Shown here: one piece after another, positions 60,664 through 64,000 of the stretch
Numbering within the stretch: position 1 is the first letter of the stretch
Layout of the letters: every line of letters starts with the position of its first letter
Source: Nostoc sp. FACHB-152
Lineage (GTDB): Bacteria > Cyanobacteriota > Cyanobacteriia > Cyanobacteriales > Nostocaceae
DNA length: 64,000 nt
Direction: 5' to 3'
NCBI RefSeq assembly: GCF_014697475.1
Contig: NZ_JACJRV010000018.1
Span: 33,537-97,536 of the forward strand
The notes under the pieces: model-generated
What the model was told of the DNA's origin: nothing
The model's database searches: none
Seen by the model: only the letters and a program-made list of their open reading frames with translations
Made by a program: the position numbers and the translations under genes

Positions 60664-61071
60664 TTATTTAGTACCTGAGAAGTTGTATTCTCCGGGGCTA
60701 CCACCAGTAGAATTGATTACTGAGAAACTTCCTCCTAGCCGCAGGGGTGAACCAGATTGGACTACAGAAAGATTCCCCTGATAATTTTGAATCGCAACGC
60801 CATTGCGAAGACGTGCAAATGAAATGCGACCACTAAAAGGACAGTAAAATCCTTGAATTTGATCTGTTCCATAAATTGTGCCGGTGATTGGTCTACAATT
60901 CAGACTGCTGCTGGGTTGGTTAATAACCAATACTCCAGGAGATTGATTAGCAACAATAGACCAGGTTCCGGCAATGCTGATGGGCCAGCCGTCAGCACGG
61001 GCTAGTCCAGCCCAAGATAGACTCCCCAGACAAACGGCGAGTGCTGCACTTTTCATGATGTTGGACTTCAT
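60664..61071 (-). CDS. Small secreted beta-rich protein (135 aa)
   Basis: Start ATG at 61071, with GGAGG 6 nt upstream; the ATG two codons earlier overlaps that ribosome site. Signal peptide (SAALAVCLGSLSWAGLARAD). Mature part: IAGTWSIVANQSPGVLVINQ, GTIYGTDQIQGFYCPFSGRI and QNYQGNLS. The alternating pattern suggests a small beta-barrel of avidin-like shape, but no family is recognised. Two cysteines (NCRP, FYCPF) may pair. Probably exported together with the tachylectin-like protein encoded 122 bp downstream. Confidence 0.6.
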   Translation of the reverse strand: MKSNIMKSAALAVCLGSLSWAGLARADGWPISIAGTWSIVANQSPGVLVINQPSSSLNCRPITGTIYGTDQIQGFYCPFSGRISFARLRNGVAIQNYQGNLSVVQSGSPLRLGGSFSVINSTGGSPGEYNFSGTK

Positions 61072-61845
61072 TGTCATCCTCCAAGTTGTTCAGCATTTTG
61101 GGGCTTGAGCGTTATAACAAAGCGTTATCGCTTAGTAAGCCAACCTCCCTGAGAAGTTTGCGGAATTTAGAATGTCTATGTCTTCGCTATCAAGCAAAGC
61201 TCCCCAAAAGAATGGCACTTACCTTAAGGAGCAGAATGGAATAAAAATAGAACTTATATCATGTTTGGCTGATCAGTTTTGATTCGATGCATCTGTGCAG
61301 AAATCGACAAAACCCTGTCCCCTGCTCCCCGCAGACTGAATGGGAATTAAAAATTTTCAAGCAATATCAAAGCTTTCAGCCTTAGCTTTAATCATAAACT
61401 CTAGCCTTATAAACGAGACTGTCTTATTTCAGTCTCCATCTCACATCAGCCGTATTTTATTTGTACAAAACTACAAATTTACAGAACAAAAATTATCAGA
61501 ACAGCATTTACGTGTATCTTAACAGGGACACTCAATTTATGATAGTAGTGAAACTAAAAAAAATATAAACATCCAAATTAAGGATTATTGAATTCTTACT
61601 TAGCTTGGATTACAGCATTAATAAGAACTCTTGAATTATATTTAGTTTAATAAAGAAGAAATATATGTTTACACTTATTTGTTATGAAAAATTTTAATAG
61701 CTATAGTGTGTTTGTAAAAATCACACTCAATTTTTCAATTCGCAAATGTTGTTAACTACTTCGCCTAAATGGAGTTCAAACGAAATTAGAGATTTACAAC
61801 TAAGTGCCTAAAAAAGACTAGATTGCCGGGTAATAAATCTATTAT
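61072..61845. other. Non-coding region, about 770 bp
   Basis: No coding frame I can support. A 60-codon open frame at 61340-61522 has neither a ribosome site nor a recognisable sequence. AT-rich. The promoter of the 61071 gene must be at its left end. Confidence 0.4.
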
Positions 61846-61983
61846 ATGACCTTTATGCTTCCTGACTCAAGCCAACGCAGAGATTATTGGCAAACTTATC
61901 TCCAAGCAGTGCAAATCAGCATTGAGGATAAAAAGTTGGATGTGTTGCGCGATCGCGCTTTCTTCTTACCCCAGACTAAATAG
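61846..61983 (+). CDS. Small hypothetical protein (45 aa)
   Basis: Reads MTFMLPDSSQRRDYWQTYLQ then AVQISIEDKKLDVLRDRAFF and LPQTK-stop. The composition is natural (aromatics and charged residues evenly spread), and the frame contains a HIP1 site without interruption. No ribosome site and no known family. It could be a fragment. Confidence 0.35.
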   Translation: MTFMLPDSSQRRDYWQTYLQAVQISIEDKKLDVLRDRAFFLPQTK

Positions 61984-62008
61984 CCGATGCTGTCGCTACT
62001 GCTTATAT

Positions 62009-62281
62009 TTAAGCTACTTTTGTTTGCTGCCATAAAATAATCTTCAATTGGGAGCAGTAGCAAACGCCATTATTTATTTCTGGCTCATGAGTATCTATCC
62101 AATCATAAATTTTTGCCGCTTTTGCCAATGCCACTTTTTCTGAGCGATAAAGCACAGGCGTAGGGCAGAAGGCTTGTCCATTGATGTGTATAGCCGCAAT
62201 CTGCCAATAGTCACTGTTTTCACCCTCTGGGATTACTTCTAAAAACCCGCTATTGTAAGGCTCGATTATTCCTAAATTCAT
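62009..62281 (-). CDS. Hypothetical protein (90 aa)
   Basis: Family not recognised. MNLGIIEPYNSGFLEVIPEG at the start, IHINGQAFCPTPVLYRSEKV in the middle, and a C-terminal region with two adjacent cysteines (GVCYCSQLKI). Natural composition, no signal peptide, no membrane segment. Convergent with the small gene at 61846. Confidence 0.55.
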   Translation of the reverse strand: MNLGIIEPYNSGFLEVIPEGENSDYWQIAAIHINGQAFCPTPVLYRSEKVALAKAAKIYDWIDTHEPEINNGVCYCSQLKIILWQQTKVA

Positions 62282-62486
62282 CTACAACTACCAAATTTCA
62301 AATGAATACCACATGAAATCATAGGAGAATGCAGCTGCAACCCCCTTCATAATCTTGTGTGCTAGGTCAAGAGAAATCTGATTTATTGGTCACTTTTTGA
62401 CAAATTGCTTAGTGCTATTTTGAGCTTGATGGTGATATTCTTCGCCTCAAAATCAACATCAAAACACTATACTAGCAAAAACTAAT

Positions 62487-62942
62487 ATGTGGGTAAGTGC
62501 CATAGTTGCGTATTTACATTATTTAAGCTTCATGTTATGTTTTGGCACTCTACTGTTAGAAGCATTCCATTTAAAACAAGAGTTAAATTTGAAAGCGGCT
62601 GTAAAAATTGTCATCTTTGATGCCTTGTATGGTATATCAGCCACTATTGTTTTAGTTACAGGTATCTTGCGTGTTATCTACTTTGGTAAAGGTTCAGACT
62701 ACTATTTAAGCAACCCCTTTTTCTACACCAAGGTAGCAGTTTTTCTGGTAGTAGGTTTGCTATCTCTCTATCCTACTGTTTGTTTTATTGGTTGGGTCAG
62801 AGATTTGCAACAAGGACAAGTGCCAACACTGGAATTAGCCAAACTGAAGCGTTTAAGCTGGTTGATTAAAATTGAACTGGCTGGCTTCACCCTAATTCCT
62901 TTACTAGCAACAATCATGGCTAGAGAATTAGGGATAAACTAG
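62487..62942 (+). CDS. DUF2214 membrane protein
   Basis: 151 residues, four membrane helices: IVAYLHYLSFMLCFGTLLLE; KIVIFDALYGISATIVLVTG; VAVFLVVGLLSLYPTVCFIG; IELAGFTLIPLLATIMAREL. The HYLSFMLCFG and RVIYFGKGSDYYLSNPFFYT segments fit DUF2214, a cyanobacterial and proteobacterial inner-membrane family of unknown function. Confidence 0.85.
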   Translation: MWVSAIVAYLHYLSFMLCFGTLLLEAFHLKQELNLKAAVKIVIFDALYGISATIVLVTGILRVIYFGKGSDYYLSNPFFYTKVAVFLVVGLLSLYPTVCFIGWVRDLQQGQVPTLELAKLKRLSWLIKIELAGFTLIPLLATIMARELGIN

Positions 62943-63105
62943 ACTGAAAATTTTTGTAACTTGTATAATACTTGACAAGCTTTATTGGTAGTATCTATTG
63001 AAGCAAGTAGGGGAAAGGTGACAGCAGGGAATTCTTCCTTTCTGCTTTCACTTTTTCCCGTTAATCTTTACCCCGCCAAGGAAATTGGCGCACCACTAGA
63101 TATAC

Positions 63106-63221
63106 ATATAAGAATCCGGTTTGATTACTGAACATACTTGTGTAGTCAGGCAATAGACAACAGCATCTAAGGCAGGTAATAATGTACTGATTTTTTTCAA
63201 AAATCAAATACTAGTCTTATA
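63106..63221 (+). mobile_element. MITE-like element, copy B
   Basis: Opposite orientation to 46763-46893. The two share the same order of blocks from ATATAAGAATCCGGTTTG to TACTAGTCTTATA. The central heptad region is shorter (CAATAGACAACAGCATCTAA). Terminal inverted repeats are imperfect (12 of 18). It lies in the 430-bp gap between the DUF2214 gene and a small protein gene, which otherwise holds nothing recognisable. Confidence 0.75.
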
Positions 63222-63374
63222 GCAAAGTAATCATTATAAATTTCTGTATTAGTCATGACTATGCCATGTGGCTGTGTGTTTATTCTTGTTATATGACTGC
63301 CAGCCCAGACAAATACAAACCAGATTCAGCTTCAACAGTGAAATATTCATTACTGTTTTTAACTGGAGATAATT

Positions 63375-63557
63375 ATGTATCTAGAACGCGAAATACTCAA
63401 TGCTGTGGGATACGAGATTCATGAACTAGAACCATCGCTAGAAGAAATTCAAATCCCAGAGGTAGTAATTACAAACGAGTTAATTGCAAATACAATCGAT
63501 AACTTTGGCAAACTTTTAGAGCAGTATGAACCAACTTCAACAGGACTTCTGCGGTGA
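63375..63557 (+). CDS. Small acidic protein (60 aa)
   Basis: MYLEREILNAVGYEIHELEP, then SLEEIQIPEVVITNELIANT and an acidic helical end. Preceded by TGGAGATAATT, a possible ribosome site. No family recognised. The end (EPTSTGLLR) does not look like a processed RiPP core. Confidence 0.5.
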   Translation: MYLEREILNAVGYEIHELEPSLEEIQIPEVVITNELIANTIDNFGKLLEQYEPTSTGLLR

Positions 63558-63893
63558 GACGAAAAATCAAGGGTTTAGGGGTGTGGGGTGTGAGTGAGCA
63601 AAATCAATCTCAACAATAGACCTACCTTAAAAATGGGTGTAGGGGTATGAGGGTGCAAGGGTGTAAAGGGAAGAGATTTTCATACCCTCGTTGTGAATTC
63701 TATTCATGGAGTATCTTGCATAAATTTTTTTGTCTCACGCATTCGACGAAGTCGTTCTCGTTCGCGCAGCGTCTCCGTCAGGAGAAGAGTAGGCGCAAAG
63801 ACAAGGCAGTGCGTTGGGGAGGCAGCGCGGTAGACGGGTTTACCGGCATAAAGCGACTGCCGTGCAAAGAAAAATGACACTCTACTTGACTCG
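63558..63893. repeat. Intergenic repeats before ilvD
   Basis: GGTGTGGGGTG-type units near 63583 and 63640-63665 and a GCGCAGCGTCTCCGTCAGG-containing repeat near 63766. Open frames across it on both strands have repeat-like composition and are not genes. Confidence 0.55.
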
Positions 63894-64000
63894 CTATAAA
63901 TCAAACAAATCCAAATCAGTCACAGCACCGAGGCTACTAGAAGAAACCAACTTCGCATATTTAGCTAAAATGCCTTTGGTATAACGCGGTGGACGCGGTT
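63894..64000 (-). CDS. ilvD: Dihydroxy-acid dehydratase, C-terminal end (cut by window edge)
   Basis: Frame ends [20 protein letters not shown] then [15 protein letters not shown] (TAG at 63894-63896). This is the characteristic end of cyanobacterial IlvD (Fe-S enzyme of valine, leucine and isoleucine synthesis). The remainder lies beyond the right edge. Confidence 0.85.
   Translation of the reverse strand, partial: PRPPRYTKGILAKYAKLVSSSSLGAVTDLDLFDL

Noticed and set aside
61340..61522. 60-codon open frame
   Set aside because: No ribosome site, no recognisable pattern, and surrounded by AT-rich non-coding DNA.
63647..63904. Open frames on both strands before ilvD
   Set aside because: They consist of translated intergenic repeats and stop at the ilvD end.

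Overview
The window comes from the chromosome of a filamentous, probably heterocyst-forming cyanobacterium (Nostocales; Nostoc/Anabaena-like). The evidence is the density of HIP1 sites (GCGATCGC), cyanobacterial families (DUF3611/Tic21-like, the TIGR04168-type phosphoesterase, DUF1392, DUF928, CHAT/CHASE2 genes, TpsA exoproteins with the cyanobacterial C-terminal tail) and intergenic heptad repeats and GTAGAGACG palindromes typical of these genomes. No rRNA, CRISPR array or recognisable transposase was seen; there is one tRNA (Ser, UGA).

Layout. 0-4.2 kb: 3' end of pyruvate kinase, a decayed antitoxin/PIN-toxin pair, and a two-gene HNH-SF2 helicase plus winged-helix module. 4.3-18.4 kb: mostly core genes (tRNA-Ser, phosphoesterase, nadA, Tic21-like DUF3611, a NarL-type regulator, era, an aspartoacylase-like hydrolase, DUF1392, an S4 protein, pfkA, a methyltransferase, ArsR, nitronate monooxygenase, a pentapeptide protein). 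18.6-28.5 kb: accessory region with an SLH-glycosidase, a nuclease-ParA fusion with a ParB-like/Rho-N partner, two lysozyme-related proteins (one a DUF4231/SLATT-like two-TM protein fused to a GH24 lysozyme), and a TRPM-type SLOG (LSDAT) protein. 27.7-45.7 kb: one long leftward gene series, TpsA-1, TpsB, TpsA-2, TPR-CHAT protease, triple-TIR-CHASE2 receptor, DUF928, SLOG. 46-64 kb: a CNT nucleoside transporter, an RCK-channel-RCK protein, an amidohydrolase/isochorismatase/cupin set, a cyanovirin-lectin/ribonuclease-like toxin with a candidate immunity gene, a Na+/H+ antiporter beside a TrkA-DUF3124 pair, small secreted lectin-like proteins, DUF2214, and the 3' end of ilvD.

Most interesting is the 27.7-45.7 kb series. 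It places three TIR domains, all with the conserved Glu, on a membrane CHASE2 receptor in the same series as a SLOG protein of the ADP-ribose-binding TRPM class. That is the signal-maker plus signal-reader logic of Thoeris, here coupled to a two-partner-secretion system and a CHAT protease. A SLATT-like/lysozyme fusion lies further downstream on the same strand. The series also records its own rearrangement: the start of the CHAT gene is a decayed copy of the 3' end of tpsB, and the CHAT leader peptide is that sequence read in another frame. Other candidate novelties are the CVNH-toxin/immunity pair (55.2-56.3 kb), the nuclease-ParA/ParB-RhoN pair (20.9-22.9 kb), and two copies of a MITE-like element (46.8 and 63.1 kb), one of which supplies the stop codon of the nucleoside transporter. 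All functions are assigned from reading translated sequence; no database search was run.
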